Assembly (NCBI GenBank): GCA_900549555.1
Contig: UROO01000001.1
Location: forward strand, 1-54,354
Source: an uncultured Collinsella sp.
Lineage (GTDB): Bacteria > Actinomycetota > Coriobacteriia > Coriobacteriales > Coriobacteriaceae
DNA length: 54,354 nt
Reading direction: 5' to 3'
The translations under genes were made by a program, and so were the position numbers. This document shows, in pieces, positions 6,957 to 14,231 of this stretch (position 1 is its first letter; each line of letters begins with the position of its first letter). The notes under the pieces were generated by a model. It was not told where the DNA came from, searched no databases, and saw nothing but the letters and a program-made list of their open reading frames with translations.

Positions 6957-7520
6957 ATGTCGATCAACCGAGTGAACATCAGCGGCAACTTGACCCGCGA
7001 CCCCGAGCTGCGGGCTACCCAGGGCGGCATGCAGGTTCTGGGCTTTGGCGTGGCCGTCAACGACCGCCGCCGCAACCAGCAAACCGGCGAGTGGGAGGAC
7101 TACCCGAACTTCGTGGACTGCACGATGTTCGGCAACCGCGCCGAGAGCATGGGCCGCATCCTGCACAAGGGCATGAAGGTGGCCATCGAGGGCAAGCTGC
7201 GCTATTCGAGCTGGGACAAGGACGGCCAGCGCCGATCCAAGCTTGAGGTGATCGTGGACGAGATCGAGCTCATGAGCCAGAAGCAAGCCCCGGCGGCGCC
7301 GCAGGGATACCAGCAGCAGTACGCGCCGCAGCCCGCCCCGCAGGCGGCACCCCAGCAGTGGAACGCGCAGCAGGCCTACCAGCAAGCTCCGGCGGCACCG
7401 CAGGGATACCAGCAGGCGCCCGCCCAGTACGCGCCGCAGCCCGCCCCGCAGGCGGCGCCGCAGCAAGCGCCCATGCCGCCCGCCCAGGAAAGCCTGTACG
7501 ACGGCGACATCCCGTTTTAG
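6957..7520 (+). CDS. ssb: Single-stranded DNA-binding protein
   Basis: The 187-residue SSB has an N-terminal OB-fold (INRVNISGNLTRDPELR ... FVDCTMFGNRAE, residues 1-105), a glutamine/alanine/proline-rich linker made of two near-repeats (about 112-175), and the acidic tip DGDIPF that recruits partner proteins. It directly follows the previous stop. In the phage it would coat single strands for ERF and the replication proteins. Confidence 0.95.
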   Translation: MSINRVNISGNLTRDPELRATQGGMQVLGFGVAVNDRRRNQQTGEWEDYPNFVDCTMFGNRAESMGRILHKGMKVAIEGKLRYSSWDKDGQRRSKLEVIVDEIELMSQKQAPAAPQGYQQQYAPQPAPQAAPQQWNAQQAYQQAPAAPQGYQQAPAQYAPQPAPQAAPQQAPMPPAQESLYDGDIPF

Positions 7521-7533
7521 GGGCGATGGCGGC

Positions 7534-8184
7534 ATGCAGGTACTGGACTCGCTCATAGACGGGCCGCTTAGGCTGCGCAACCGCAGGGAGGGCGACGAGC
7601 TTATCGGCATGATCGTCCGGTACCTGCGAACGGGCAAGGAACCGGAGCCGCGCACCGATACCCAGGAGGCGGTGCTGACGGCGATAAGGCCCGTCATGGA
7701 AACCTCCCGCTCGCGCATCGTGGCGGGAGGCAACGGCGGCAAATCATCAAGCAACGATGCAAGCAAAGCCGAAAGCAAACGGCCAAGCAAACCGTTAAGC
7801 AAAAGCGGAAGCAAAACGGCAAGCAAATCATCAAGCAACGATGCAAGCAAAGCCGAAAGCAAACGGCCAAGCGAAGAGGAAGAGGAAGTAGGAAGAGGAA
7901 TTAAGGAAGAGGAGAGAGGGAGCAAGGCGCGTTTCCGCGCCCCCTCTCCCGAAGAGGTCGACGAGTACGCCCGAAGCTACGCGGAGGGCAAGAGCCTCGA
8001 CCTCGCCTCGACCGACTTCGACCCGGAGCGCTTCGTTGACTTCTACGCCCAGAAGGGCTGGGTGGTCGGCAAGGCGAAGATGAAGGACTGGAAGGCCTCG
8101 GTGCGCATCTGGGTGCGCTCCTCGAAGCCAAAAAACGGCATGGCAAAGGAGGTGCCAGACGATGGATTTTCGGCCTACGACTGA
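7534..8184 (+). CDS. Replication-module protein with Ser/Lys repeat region
   Basis: The protein has 216 residues. The N-terminus (residues 1-65) and C-terminal domain (about 135-205, PSPEEVDEYARSYAEGK ... FVDFYAQKGWVVGKAKMKDW) resemble the ends of phage replication-initiation proteins that pair with DnaC-like loaders. The ends are joined by a Ser/Lys/Asn-rich spacer containing a duplicated 16-residue block. The next gene encodes a DnaC-like ATPase and overlaps by 23 nt. A role in bringing helicase to the origin is inferred from context and C-terminal resemblance. Confidence 0.65.
   Translation: MQVLDSLIDGPLRLRNRREGDELIGMIVRYLRTGKEPEPRTDTQEAVLTAIRPVMETSRSRIVAGGNGGKSSSNDASKAESKRPSKPLSKSGSKTASKSSSNDASKAESKRPSEEEEEVGRGIKEEERGSKARFRAPSPEEVDEYARSYAEGKSLDLASTDFDPERFVDFYAQKGWVVGKAKMKDWKASVRIWVRSSKPKNGMAKEVPDDGFSAYD
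7741..7872 (+). repeat. 48-bp direct repeat within the replication gene
   Basis: Positions 7741-7788 and 7825-7872 are identical, with a period of 84 nt. The intervening sequence keeps the aagcaaa theme. The repeat is in frame and encodes a Ser/Lys-rich block twice. It could change copy number by slippage; by analogy with other phage initiator genes it could also be part of an origin (inference only). Confidence 0.85.
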
Positions 8185-8875
8185 GTGCCCGCACTGCGGC
8201 GCGACCCTCAAGGCCCGTACCACGCGGCTCGCGGGGCGGACGCTGTTCTGTGGCTACGAGCAGTGCGGCTGCGCAGGCGCCGAGGCCGAGCGCGAGAAGG
8301 AGCGCCAGGCCGAGGCCGAGGCGGCTCGCAAGGCCGTGCTCGACAAGGCCATGCATGACTGGAAGCGGGCGGGCGTTCCCGAGCGCTACGTGAGCCTCGA
8401 CCACCCCTTGGCGGCCGAGATCGCCGAGTGCATGAAGCGCGGCCAGTGGGTGTACCTCTGGGGCGACGTGGGAACCCACAAGACTACCTGCGCCGCAGCC
8501 GTGGCGAAGCGCCTGGCCGGCGGCAAGCGATCGGCGCTCATGGCACCGATGTACCGCATCCTCGACGAGATCCAGCGCAGCTTCCACGACGGCGGCGACC
8601 CGCTCAAGCGCTACGCCGAGGTTGGCTACCTGATCGTGGACGACCTTGGCAAGCGCAGGCCGACGGGCTTCGTGCTCGACAGCCTGTTCAGCCTGATCGA
8701 CCAGCGCTACTCGGCGATGCTGCCGACGCTGGTGACCACGCAGTACAAGCCAAGCGACCTCGTGCGCAGGCTCGCCGAGCAGGGAGACCCCGACACCGCC
8801 AAGGCAATAGTGTCGCGGCTGAGGGGCGGCGCGAGGGTCGTGCACTTCGACGGCCCGGACGGGAGGCTGCAATGA
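8162..8875 (+). CDS. DnaC/IstB-like AAA+ helicase loader
   Basis: The 237-residue protein starts with a zinc-finger-like CPHC ... CGYEQCGC region (residues 9-37), then a charged helix and an AAA+ core. The Walker A motif is GDVGTHKTT (about residues 101-109), Walker B is YLIVDD (about 157-162), and a sensor-like TTQYKP follows. Such phage proteins load the host DnaB helicase. It is coupled to the upstream replication gene and the downstream HNH-like gene. Confidence 0.85.
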   Translation: MDFRPTTECPHCGATLKARTTRLAGRTLFCGYEQCGCAGAEAEREKERQAEAEAARKAVLDKAMHDWKRAGVPERYVSLDHPLAAEIAECMKRGQWVYLWGDVGTHKTTCAAAVAKRLAGGKRSALMAPMYRILDEIQRSFHDGGDPLKRYAEVGYLIVDDLGKRRPTGFVLDSLFSLIDQRYSAMLPTLVTTQYKPSDLVRRLAEQGDPDTAKAIVSRLRGGARVVHFDGPDGRLQ

Positions 8876-9327
8876 TCCTCGATGCAGGCATTCTGCGCGG
8901 CTACACAAAGGAGCGAGCCGAGCTTTACGGCAAGCCTCACCTGGGGGCGCACTACACCCACGGCAAGTCATACGAGGCGCTGTCTCCCCGATGCTGCGTG
9001 TGCGGCAGGCGCGCTGGGAGCGTGCACCACGTGGCGCACCGCTCTTGGGGCGAGACGTTCCGCCTGGTCGCACCGTGCGGCACATGGGACTTGCGAAGCC
9101 CGCTGTTCTGCCTGTGCGGCAGCGGCACCACCGGATGCCACGACAAGTTCCACGGCGGGGCGCGGCTCAAGGCCGAGTGGGTGTGGCGCTCGAAGGTCTA
9201 CGAGGAGGCCTGGTGGACCGGCGAGCTTTTGCAGGTGTACGAGCCGCATGACCCGGCGCTTTACGAATACGGATATTGGCTGATCACCGACCGTGACGGC
9301 AACGAGATGATACGAGAAGGGATGTAA
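8872..9327 (+). CDS. HNH-like zinc-binding protein
   Basis: The 151-residue product has CCVCGRR, then VHHVAHRSWGETF, then CLCGSGTTGCHDKFHGG, consistent with a treble-clef HNH nuclease with structural cysteines and His-His at the active site. The ATG overlaps the loader stop (ATGA). HNH proteins of this size are common in phage early regions; whether it cuts DNA cannot be told from sequence. Confidence 0.7.
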   Translation: MILDAGILRGYTKERAELYGKPHLGAHYTHGKSYEALSPRCCVCGRRAGSVHHVAHRSWGETFRLVAPCGTWDLRSPLFCLCGSGTTGCHDKFHGGARLKAEWVWRSKVYEEAWWTGELLQVYEPHDPALYEYGYWLITDRDGNEMIREGM

Positions 9328-9329
9328 CC

Positions 9330-9725
9330 ATGGAAATCAAGACATGCGAGCAGTACGTGCTCGACCAGCTGGAGCAGGCGCGGGCTGAGCGCGATTGGCT
9401 GCGCGAAAAGCTTGAGCAGGCGCAGGACGAGGCAGAGGAGCTGCGCGGCAAGCTCATGGAGCGCGGCGAGCACGATGCCTCGAAGGTCGAGCAGGCCATC
9501 CGCAAGGAAGGCCGCCGTAAGCTCTACCGCGACGGCAGCGGCTACCGCACGAGCGTGGAAGACGGCGGCAAGCTTATTCCGTTCTCTGACTGGTGCATCG
9601 AGCACGTCGGCTACTCAAGCCTGCGCTGCGGCATGACCAAGAGCGAGTTCATCGCCTACTTCGAGCCTGAGTTCCGAGAGGAGTACGACGAGCTGGTCAA
9701 CGAGTGGAAGGCGGGCCAGGAATGA
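9330..9725 (+). CDS. Coiled-coil protein, 131 aa
   Basis: Residues 1-65 form a long charged coiled coil (LEQARAERDWLREKLEQAQDE). A small C-terminal domain follows (IPFSDWCIEHVGYSSLRCGM ... YFEPEFREEYDEL). No known family is recognised. It ends 4 nt into the next gene. Confidence 0.6.
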   Translation: MEIKTCEQYVLDQLEQARAERDWLREKLEQAQDEAEELRGKLMERGEHDASKVEQAIRKEGRRKLYRDGSGYRTSVEDGGKLIPFSDWCIEHVGYSSLRCGMTKSEFIAYFEPEFREEYDELVNEWKAGQE

Positions 9726-9961
9726 TACGCATCTATGAGCGCTCGCTTTGCCAGAGCTACGCGAGCGCCTACAGGGCTGGCATCAAGATCGGTGAGGTCG
9801 AGACGCGAGAGGACGCGCTGAAGCAGGTCGAGGCCCTGACCGACGACAGCTACCAGTGCTTCGCACTGCTGGAAGACGGAACCGTGCTCGACCTGCGGGG
9901 CCGGTTCCCCGGTTGCGTGGAGTTGGGCTGTGAGGAGGAACGCGATGGCAACCGAGATTGA
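9722..9961 (+). CDS. Hypothetical early protein, 79 aa
   Basis: The start at 9722 overlaps the previous stop (ATGA). The protein is small and soluble (MIRIYERSLCQSYASAYRAG ... CFALLEDGTVLDLRGRFPG), with a strand-helix-strand look. No function recognised. It overlaps the next gene by 17 nt. Confidence 0.55.
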   Translation: MIRIYERSLCQSYASAYRAGIKIGEVETREDALKQVEALTDDSYQCFALLEDGTVLDLRGRFPGCVELGCEEERDGNRD

Positions 9962-10295
9962 GCCGCTGATTATGCCGTTCGACCCGCTTTGGGTCACCAC
10001 CAGCAAGCGAGAGTACCGCGAGTCCGTGCGCAGGATGGGCGAAGAGCCGGGAGACACCAAGGGCAAGGACGGCCTCACCAGCTGCATCCCGGGCAAGGGG
10101 TGCGTGATCTGGATCAGCCGCAAGGTGAAGGCCCCGGACCTGTACGCGCTCGCCGCCCACGAGGCGACGCATGCGGCGTGCGACATGCTTGCCAGCATTG
10201 GGGAGGACACGCCCGCCGCCGAGGAGCTGGCCTACATGGTGCAGTCCATCACGGCGGGAATCATCATCGCCTGCGAGGGCCGCAGCGATGGCTAA
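9945..10295 (+). CDS. Small HExxH (zincin-like) protein
   Basis: I choose the ATG at 9945 because GAGGAGG lies 6-7 nt upstream; an in-frame ATG 15 nt earlier lacks this. The 116-residue product contains AAHEATHA (about residues 67-74), a match to the HExxH zinc-protease motif, followed by acidic AAEELAYMVQ about 20 residues on, where gluzincins place their third ligand. There is no signal peptide. It may be a minimal metallopeptidase or a degenerate relative; the substrate is unknown. Confidence 0.6.
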   Translation: MATEIEPLIMPFDPLWVTTSKREYRESVRRMGEEPGDTKGKDGLTSCIPGKGCVIWISRKVKAPDLYALAAHEATHAACDMLASIGEDTPAAEELAYMVQSITAGIIIACEGRSDG

Positions 10296-10515
10296 CGCCA
10301 AGGTGTTGCGGAAAGCGCAACTGCTGCGCCTTATGGTTGACGAGTTGTGCGACAACATCGAGGCCCGAGAGGCTAGCGAGTCGTGCCTGCACACCTACGG
10401 CAGCCTCGGCTACGGCCTGGAAGACGGGCAGGGCAAGACCCAGATACAGAACGACATACGCAGGTGCAGGAGAACGCTCCTCGACCTGTGGAAGCTGATA
10501 GGAAAGGAAATCTGA
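10288..10515 (+). CDS. Hypothetical early protein, 75 aa
   Basis: The ATG at 10288 overlaps the end of the preceding gene by 8 nt. The product is basic and helical (MANAKVLRKAQLLRLMVDEL ... RRTLLDLWKLIGKEI) with no motif I recognise. Its stop shares a base with the next start (TGATG). Confidence 0.55.
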   Translation: MANAKVLRKAQLLRLMVDELCDNIEAREASESCLHTYGSLGYGLEDGQGKTQIQNDIRRCRRTLLDLWKLIGKEI

Positions 10516-10883
10516 TGACCGACGAGAAGAAAACCGAGACCGCCAAGGAAGCCGCAACCGTGAAGAAGGCCATGATCTCGCAGCCGATGGCCGGCAAGAC
10601 AGACGAGGAGATCGTGGCCACGCGCGACCTCGCCGTGGCGAAGCTGCGCCAGATGGGCTACGAGGTCGTGAACACCCTATTCACCGACGAGTGGTACAGC
10701 GACGAGGCCATGGAGGAGCGCGGCGTGGTGCAGGTTCCGCTGTGCTTCCTCGCGAAGTCGCTTGAGAACATGAGCCTTTGCCATGCGGCCTACTTCTGCA
10801 AGGGCTGGGAAGACGCCCGAGGCTGCAAGATCGAACACGACGCCGCCACCGCATACGGGTTGGAGGTGCTTTATGAGGAGTAG
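10515..10883 (+). CDS. DUF4406-family protein (deoxyribosyltransferase-like)
   Basis: The 122-residue product has AMISQPMAGKTDEEI (about residues 19-33) and CKGWEDARGCKIEHDAATAYG near the C-terminus, the two conserved blocks of DUF4406. The family resembles nucleoside 2-deoxyribosyltransferases and is common in phages, where a role in nucleotide salvage or modification is suspected. It overlaps the next gene by 11 nt. Confidence 0.75.
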   Translation: MTDEKKTETAKEAATVKKAMISQPMAGKTDEEIVATRDLAVAKLRQMGYEVVNTLFTDEWYSDEAMEERGVVQVPLCFLAKSLENMSLCHAAYFCKGWEDARGCKIEHDAATAYGLEVLYEE

Positions 10884-11091
10884 CGAGTTCTTCGCCGAGG
10901 CAGCCCGCATGACGGTGGATGCCGTGAAGGCGTTGGCCGAGTGTTTCGCGCGGGCGTTCCGCCAAGCGGCGAAGGCGATACGCAAGCTGGCGAAGCGGCT
11001 CGACCCGAGGTGGCAGCGCCGCTATTGCCGCGCGCTAGCGCGATCGCGCCGCAACAACCTGTACCTGAAAAGCATAGGAAGGTGCCGATGA
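10873..11091 (+). CDS. Small basic protein, 72 aa
   Basis: The ATG at 10873 has GGAGG 8 nt upstream. The protein is strongly basic and helical (ALAECFARAFRQAAKAIRKLAKRLD ... is shortened here), with an arginine-rich tail, so RNA or DNA binding is plausible. No family recognised. The stop overlaps the next start (ATGA). Confidence 0.55.
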   Translation: MRSSEFFAEAARMTVDAVKALAECFARAFRQAAKAIRKLAKRLDPRWQRRYCRALARSRRNNLYLKSIGRCR

Positions 11092-11672
11092 TGATTGACG
11101 ACGCGACGCGCAACAGCGTTGCCGACCAGCTTGAACACGATGCAGTCTACCTCGACGGCTCGTCTCTATCCGAATGGTGGGCACGCCTTCAGTCTGTGGC
11201 ATGCAACTATGAAGATTTCCCCGATCCGCGCTCCTTGTTCACGCGCCTGGCGGGACTCATCAGGCCGAACCCCATCAACGGAAGCACGTCCGACGGCTAT
11301 CACACCTTTGACGAGCTATACCACCACCGAGCCGTGCTATTTTCCGTCGTCGTTTCGGCGTTTCCCGACAAGGCATGGAAAGCGAAGGCGCACAGCGACG
11401 GCACCATGTATGGCGGCATGTTCATCGTCGGCATCGACACGCCAGACGGCCAGGCCACCTATCACTACGACATCGATCCGTACTGGGGTATGTTCCGCTG
11501 CAAGGAGCTTGACCGAGCGCCAGAGTGGGACGGCCACACGCCAGAGCAAGCTATTGAGCGCATAGGCAAGCTGACCGGCCTTATCGACCGCGCGACCACG
11601 CACCTTGTCCTCGATGAAGACGGCCACACGTATTGCCCAGATTGCGGCGCGAAGGTCGCCAAGAATGGCTAG
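11088..11672 (+). CDS. Conserved phage protein, 194 aa
   Basis: The product is soluble and includes FDELYHHRAVLFSVVVSAFP, then GGMFIVGIDTPDGQATYHYD and EWDGHTPEQAIERI. I recall this WDGHT-type pattern from hypothetical proteins of Firmicutes phages, with no known function. A CPDC pair near the C-terminus may bind metal. Two ATGs are in tandem at the start (11088 and 11091); either may be used. Confidence 0.7.
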   Translation: MMIDDATRNSVADQLEHDAVYLDGSSLSEWWARLQSVACNYEDFPDPRSLFTRLAGLIRPNPINGSTSDGYHTFDELYHHRAVLFSVVVSAFPDKAWKAKAHSDGTMYGGMFIVGIDTPDGQATYHYDIDPYWGMFRCKELDRAPEWDGHTPEQAIERIGKLTGLIDRATTHLVLDEDGHTYCPDCGAKVAKNG

Positions 11673-12087
11673 GGGCAGGACGAAGCGGTTTACCGAAAGC
11701 GAGCTGCGCGAGAGGCGAAACCGCCAATGGTGGGAATCCCGCGCCCGCTGCGGCTATGCGACCGTCTGCCCTCTGTGCGGCGGGTACACACTCTCGAAAA
11801 CCGGCTATCACGCGGGCTGTGCCAAGAAGGCAGGGATCAAGATTCCAAGGCAGCGAATGAAGCGAGCTTTATTGACCGCCAAAGAGCGTCAGAAGATTCC
11901 CGTTGCCCGGATGGCTGGCCCGGTGGGCGCCGTTGTCCGTGACGATGGCGTGCGATTCGAGTCGGCTGGTGCGGCGGCGCTCGCGACATACAGGTATTGC
12001 GGCAGCTCGAACATCGTGAGGGCCGTCAGAACGGGATGCAAGGCCGGAGGTCATTACTGGAAACGAGCCGACGAGGAGGATAAATGA
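11665..12087 (+). CDS. Zinc-finger and NUMOD1/IENR1-like DNA-binding protein
   Basis: The 140-residue protein has a CPLCGGYTLSKTGYHAGC zinc-finger-like block (about residues 36-53). A C-terminal segment, FESAGAAALATYRYCGSSNI then KAGGHYWKR, fits the helix-turn-helix repeat found at the ends of homing endonucleases (IENR1/NUMOD1). The catalytic domain is absent, so it may be a DNA-binding derivative of a homing nuclease. It overlaps both neighbours by a few bases. Confidence 0.65.
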   Translation: MARGRTKRFTESELRERRNRQWWESRARCGYATVCPLCGGYTLSKTGYHAGCAKKAGIKIPRQRMKRALLTAKERQKIPVARMAGPVGAVVRDDGVRFESAGAAALATYRYCGSSNIVRAVRTGCKAGGHYWKRADEEDK

Positions 12088-12317
12088 CCGACCAATACGT
12101 GTTCAACCCCGACATACACGACGAGTGGAAGCCGCCTGCGCACCGCTGCGAGAACTGCTCCCACCACGAGCACGACGTTGTGCCGATCGTTCATTTCGAC
12201 GTGGACGGCAACGAGGTCGGCAGCACTACCGGCACGCGCTGCTACTGCAATCACGGCGGCAAACACTTCGTGACGGGCGACAACAACCACTGCGACTACT
12301 GGGAGGAGGCGCGATGA
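12084..12317 (+). CDS. Cysteine/histidine-rich small protein, 77 aa
   Basis: RCENCSHHEHD, RCYCNHGGKH and NNHCDYWEEA give a Cys/His pattern consistent with one or two zinc sites. GAGGAGG lies just upstream of the ATG, and the gene overlaps both neighbours by 4 nt. Role unknown. Confidence 0.6.
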   Translation: MTDQYVFNPDIHDEWKPPAHRCENCSHHEHDVVPIVHFDVDGNEVGSTTGTRCYCNHGGKHFVTGDNNHCDYWEEAR

Positions 12318-12670
12318 GCTACGACATACGCCTGTGCGACCCCGTGACGCACGAGGCGCTGCAAACCGACGTGCCTCACGACATGCGTGGCGGCACCTAC
12401 GCCATGGGCGGCACTACCGGTCTCTGGCTGAACGTCACCTACAACTACGGCAAGCACTACTACCGCGTTCTCGGGGACGAGGGCATCCGCACCATCTACG
12501 GCATGACGGGCGCGGAGTCCATCCCCGTGCTCGAAGCGGCAGCGGCCAAGCTGTCCGACGAGGTTTCGGACGACTACTGGGAGGCCACCGAGGGCAACGC
12601 CAAGCGCCCCCTATTGCAGCTGGCCGCGATGGCGCGTATCCGCCCCGACGGCGTTTGGGACGGTGACTGA
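12314..12670 (+). CDS. Conserved phage protein, 118 aa
   Basis: The product (MSYDIRLCDPVTHEALQT, RGGTYAMGGTTGLWLNVTYN, then ESIPVLEAAAAKLSDEVSDD and a DGVWDGD end) matches a pattern I recall from many phage and plasmid hypothetical proteins of similar length. Function is unknown. Its strong conservation suggests a real role in early infection. Confidence 0.7.
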   Translation: MSYDIRLCDPVTHEALQTDVPHDMRGGTYAMGGTTGLWLNVTYNYGKHYYRVLGDEGIRTIYGMTGAESIPVLEAAAAKLSDEVSDDYWEATEGNAKRPLLQLAAMARIRPDGVWDGD

Positions 12671-12672
12671 CG

Positions 12673-12852
12673 ATGCTGGTGATAGAGAGGAATAACGTTC
12701 CAGAAAACTGCTCGACGTGCCTTTACGGAAGGTTCTACGGCTGCGCCAATGCTGACCGCCAGAAGGATTGGATGTACTACCGCTTTTGGCAAGGCCTGAA
12801 GCACTGCCCGAGCTGGTGGCTCGACCAGAACCGGTTCGAGAGGGTGTGGTGA
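12673..12852 (+). CDS. Cysteine-rich small protein, 59 aa
   Basis: The frame reads MLVIERNNVPENCSTCLYG ... HCPSWWLDQNRFERVW and starts two bases after the previous stop. Cysteines at about 13, 16, 24 and 45 could form one zinc site. Similar CxxC mini-proteins occur in phage early operons. No function recognised. Confidence 0.6.
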   Translation: MLVIERNNVPENCSTCLYGRFYGCANADRQKDWMYYRFWQGLKHCPSWWLDQNRFERVW

Positions 12853-12853
12853 G

Positions 12854-13141
12854 ATGGTTGGCTACGAGCCGCCTAGTGGCTGGAACCTGCCGCCCGGCTG
12901 CTTCGATGGAGACCCGAACGCGCCGTGGAACCAGGAGGAGCCAGACCTGTGCTTGGATTGCGCATGGTTCAATGGCACCGACGGCGAGAACGGCGTGTGC
13001 GGCCTTGAGCTTGAGGCCGCGATTGCCAACGAGGAGCTTACGGGCGCGAGCACGGCGGACACGGCAAACAAGGCCGTTGACTGGGCGCTCGACCATCTGA
13101 GGGACGGGGGCGAGATCGCTTGCGAGCACTTCAAGCCCTAG
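12854..13141 (+). CDS. Hypothetical early protein, 95 aa
   Basis: The product is acidic with PDLCLDCAWFNG and a later NGVCGLELEA, possibly another zinc-binding cluster related to the two small Cys-rich neighbours. It begins one base after the previous stop. Function unknown. Confidence 0.6.
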   Translation: MVGYEPPSGWNLPPGCFDGDPNAPWNQEEPDLCLDCAWFNGTDGENGVCGLELEAAIANEELTGASTADTANKAVDWALDHLRDGGEIACEHFKP

Positions 13142-13248
13142 CCGCCTTTGCCGTGGCGCTGCTGCTGGCGGTGCTGGCCCTTGAGCTTTACGCGATCCGT
13201 ATGCTGGCAGCGGGGCTGGTGGTTCTGGCCCTGCTCGCCTGCGGATAG
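13120..13248 (+). CDS. Possible small membrane protein, 42 aa (TTG start)
   Basis: In a different frame from its neighbour, a TTG at 13120 opens a frame of about 42 residues that is almost all hydrophobic (AFAVALLLAVLALELYAIRM then LAAGLVVLALLACG). Its stop is part of the ribosome-binding site of the next gene. Start choice is uncertain because the upstream site is weak (gggacggggg). Confidence 0.4.
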   Translation: MRALQALAAFAVALLLAVLALELYAIRMLAAGLVVLALLACG

Positions 13249-13259
13249 GAGGTGGACGA

Positions 13260-13478
13260 TTGACCAACTGGGAGCGGTACTTCGGTTCGCCCGAGGCCGC
13301 GATGCGCATGGGTGTGCGCATGATGACGTGGCCGCTGCTCATAGTCGTGGACGAGGTCGACCCGCACACGAGGTGCGCGAAGCACTCGCGCCGCGTCGGC
13401 GAGTTCGCGTCCTTCGAGGAGTACGCGGCGTGGCTGCATGCCGAATACGACGACGGAACGATAAGGTGGGACGAATGA
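13260..13478 (+). CDS. Hypothetical protein, 72 aa (TTG start)
   Basis: The start is a TTG preceded by a strong AGGAGGTGG at 8 nt or less. The product (MTNWERYFGSPEAAMRMGVR ... FASFEEYAAWLHAEYDDGTI) is compact and soluble. Short proteins starting in this way occur in many phages, without known function. Confidence 0.6.
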   Translation: MTNWERYFGSPEAAMRMGVRMMTWPLLIVVDEVDPHTRCAKHSRRVGEFASFEEYAAWLHAEYDDGTIRWDE

Positions 13479-13591
13479 GCCGCCCGGGATGCAACCGGGG
13501 ATGCCTGCTCATAATAGCGGCATCCCTGCTAATAGACGGATTGACGCTGTGGGCGGCGGTATCGCTGGCCCGCATGATCATTGGAGGTTGA
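13475..13591 (+). CDS. Small membrane protein, 38 aa
   Basis: The ATG overlaps the preceding stop (ATGA). One hydrophobic segment (CLLIIAASLLIDGLTLWAAV) fills most of the protein. It could anchor or regulate another early product. Function unknown. Confidence 0.5.
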   Translation: MSRPGCNRGCLLIIAASLLIDGLTLWAAVSLARMIIGG

Positions 13592-13592
13592 C

Positions 13593-13721
13593 ATGGGATA
13601 CAAGAAGTTAATGGATGCAGCCGGTGCTGTCGTGTCCATGCTCGTGATGCTCTTCCTGGTGCTGCTCGTGTGCTACGGCATCGTGTGGTGCATCGGCGGG
13701 ATAGCGGCGATGCTGGCATGA
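13593..13721 (+). CDS. Small membrane protein, 42 aa
   Basis: TTGGAGGTTG lies just upstream of the ATG. The product has one transmembrane segment (VVSMLVMLFLVLLVCYGIVW), and its stop overlaps the HNH gene start (ATGA). It is the third tiny membrane-protein candidate in a row. Confidence 0.55.
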   Translation: MGYKKLMDAAGAVVSMLVMLFLVLLVCYGIVWCIGGIAAMLA

Positions 13722-14008
13722 GTGGCAACCCGCGCAACCGCAACGGCAACGCAAGGCGCAAGCTGAGAGCGAGGCTGAGGGCAGAGGGAAGGCCGTGCCA
13801 CATATGCGGCCAGCCGATAGACTACAGCCTGCCGAGCGGCGACCCGTGGAGCTTCGAGGTGGACGAGCTGCTGCCCGTGTCGAGGGGAGGCAGCCCGCTG
13901 GACTACTCCAACGTGGATGCAGCCCACAGGATTTGCAACCAGCGGCGCGGCAACAGGATGCTGGGCGACGCCAAGCAGTACCAGATACGCCGCACGCGGC
14001 TGTTCTGA
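13718..14008 (+). CDS. HNH endonuclease next to terminase
   Basis: The 96-residue protein carries CHICG ... FEVDELLPVSRGGSPLDYSN ... AAHRICNQRRGN, an HNH domain with zinc-binding cysteines. HNH nucleases encoded just before terminase often assist genome-end cutting during packaging. In the first motif the usual DH is DE (VDELLPV), a substitution I recall in some terminase-linked phage HNH proteins. It ends the early operon; a terminator-like hairpin follows. Confidence 0.85.
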   Translation: MSGNPRNRNGNARRKLRARLRAEGRPCHICGQPIDYSLPSGDPWSFEVDELLPVSRGGSPLDYSNVDAAHRICNQRRGNRMLGDAKQYQIRRTRLF

Positions 14009-14231
14009 GGGAAAACATAGCAATGCACCAATAGGGGCGCGGTCGTTTCGGCGGTCGCGCCCTTTCTTTTGGCCCCAAGCGCCGAAGCCGCCGAAAAGAG
14101 GCGGGGCGGTCGCCCCTCCCCCGGGTCGGAAGGCCACTCCGGCCGCCTAGGGCCGATTTCCCCCCGCCCGTTCCGAACGATTTCGCTATCTCACGCCGCC
14201 ATTACGATTCCCCGCGAAGAAGGAGGGAATC
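14009..14231 (+). promoter_or_regulatory. Early/late junction: hairpin and candidate late promoter
   Basis: No gene. A hairpin with a 7-bp stem (gggcgcg/cgcgccc, about 14035-14063) followed by tttctttt may end the early transcript. The far end holds tatctcacgccgccattacgat (shortened: atctcacg, 7 nt, tacgat; 14189-14209), then a strong aaggaggg site before the terminase gene. The same atctcacg-N7-tacgat arrangement occurs before the lysis operon at 33328-33348. The region between could also hold the packaging site. Confidence 0.5.
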
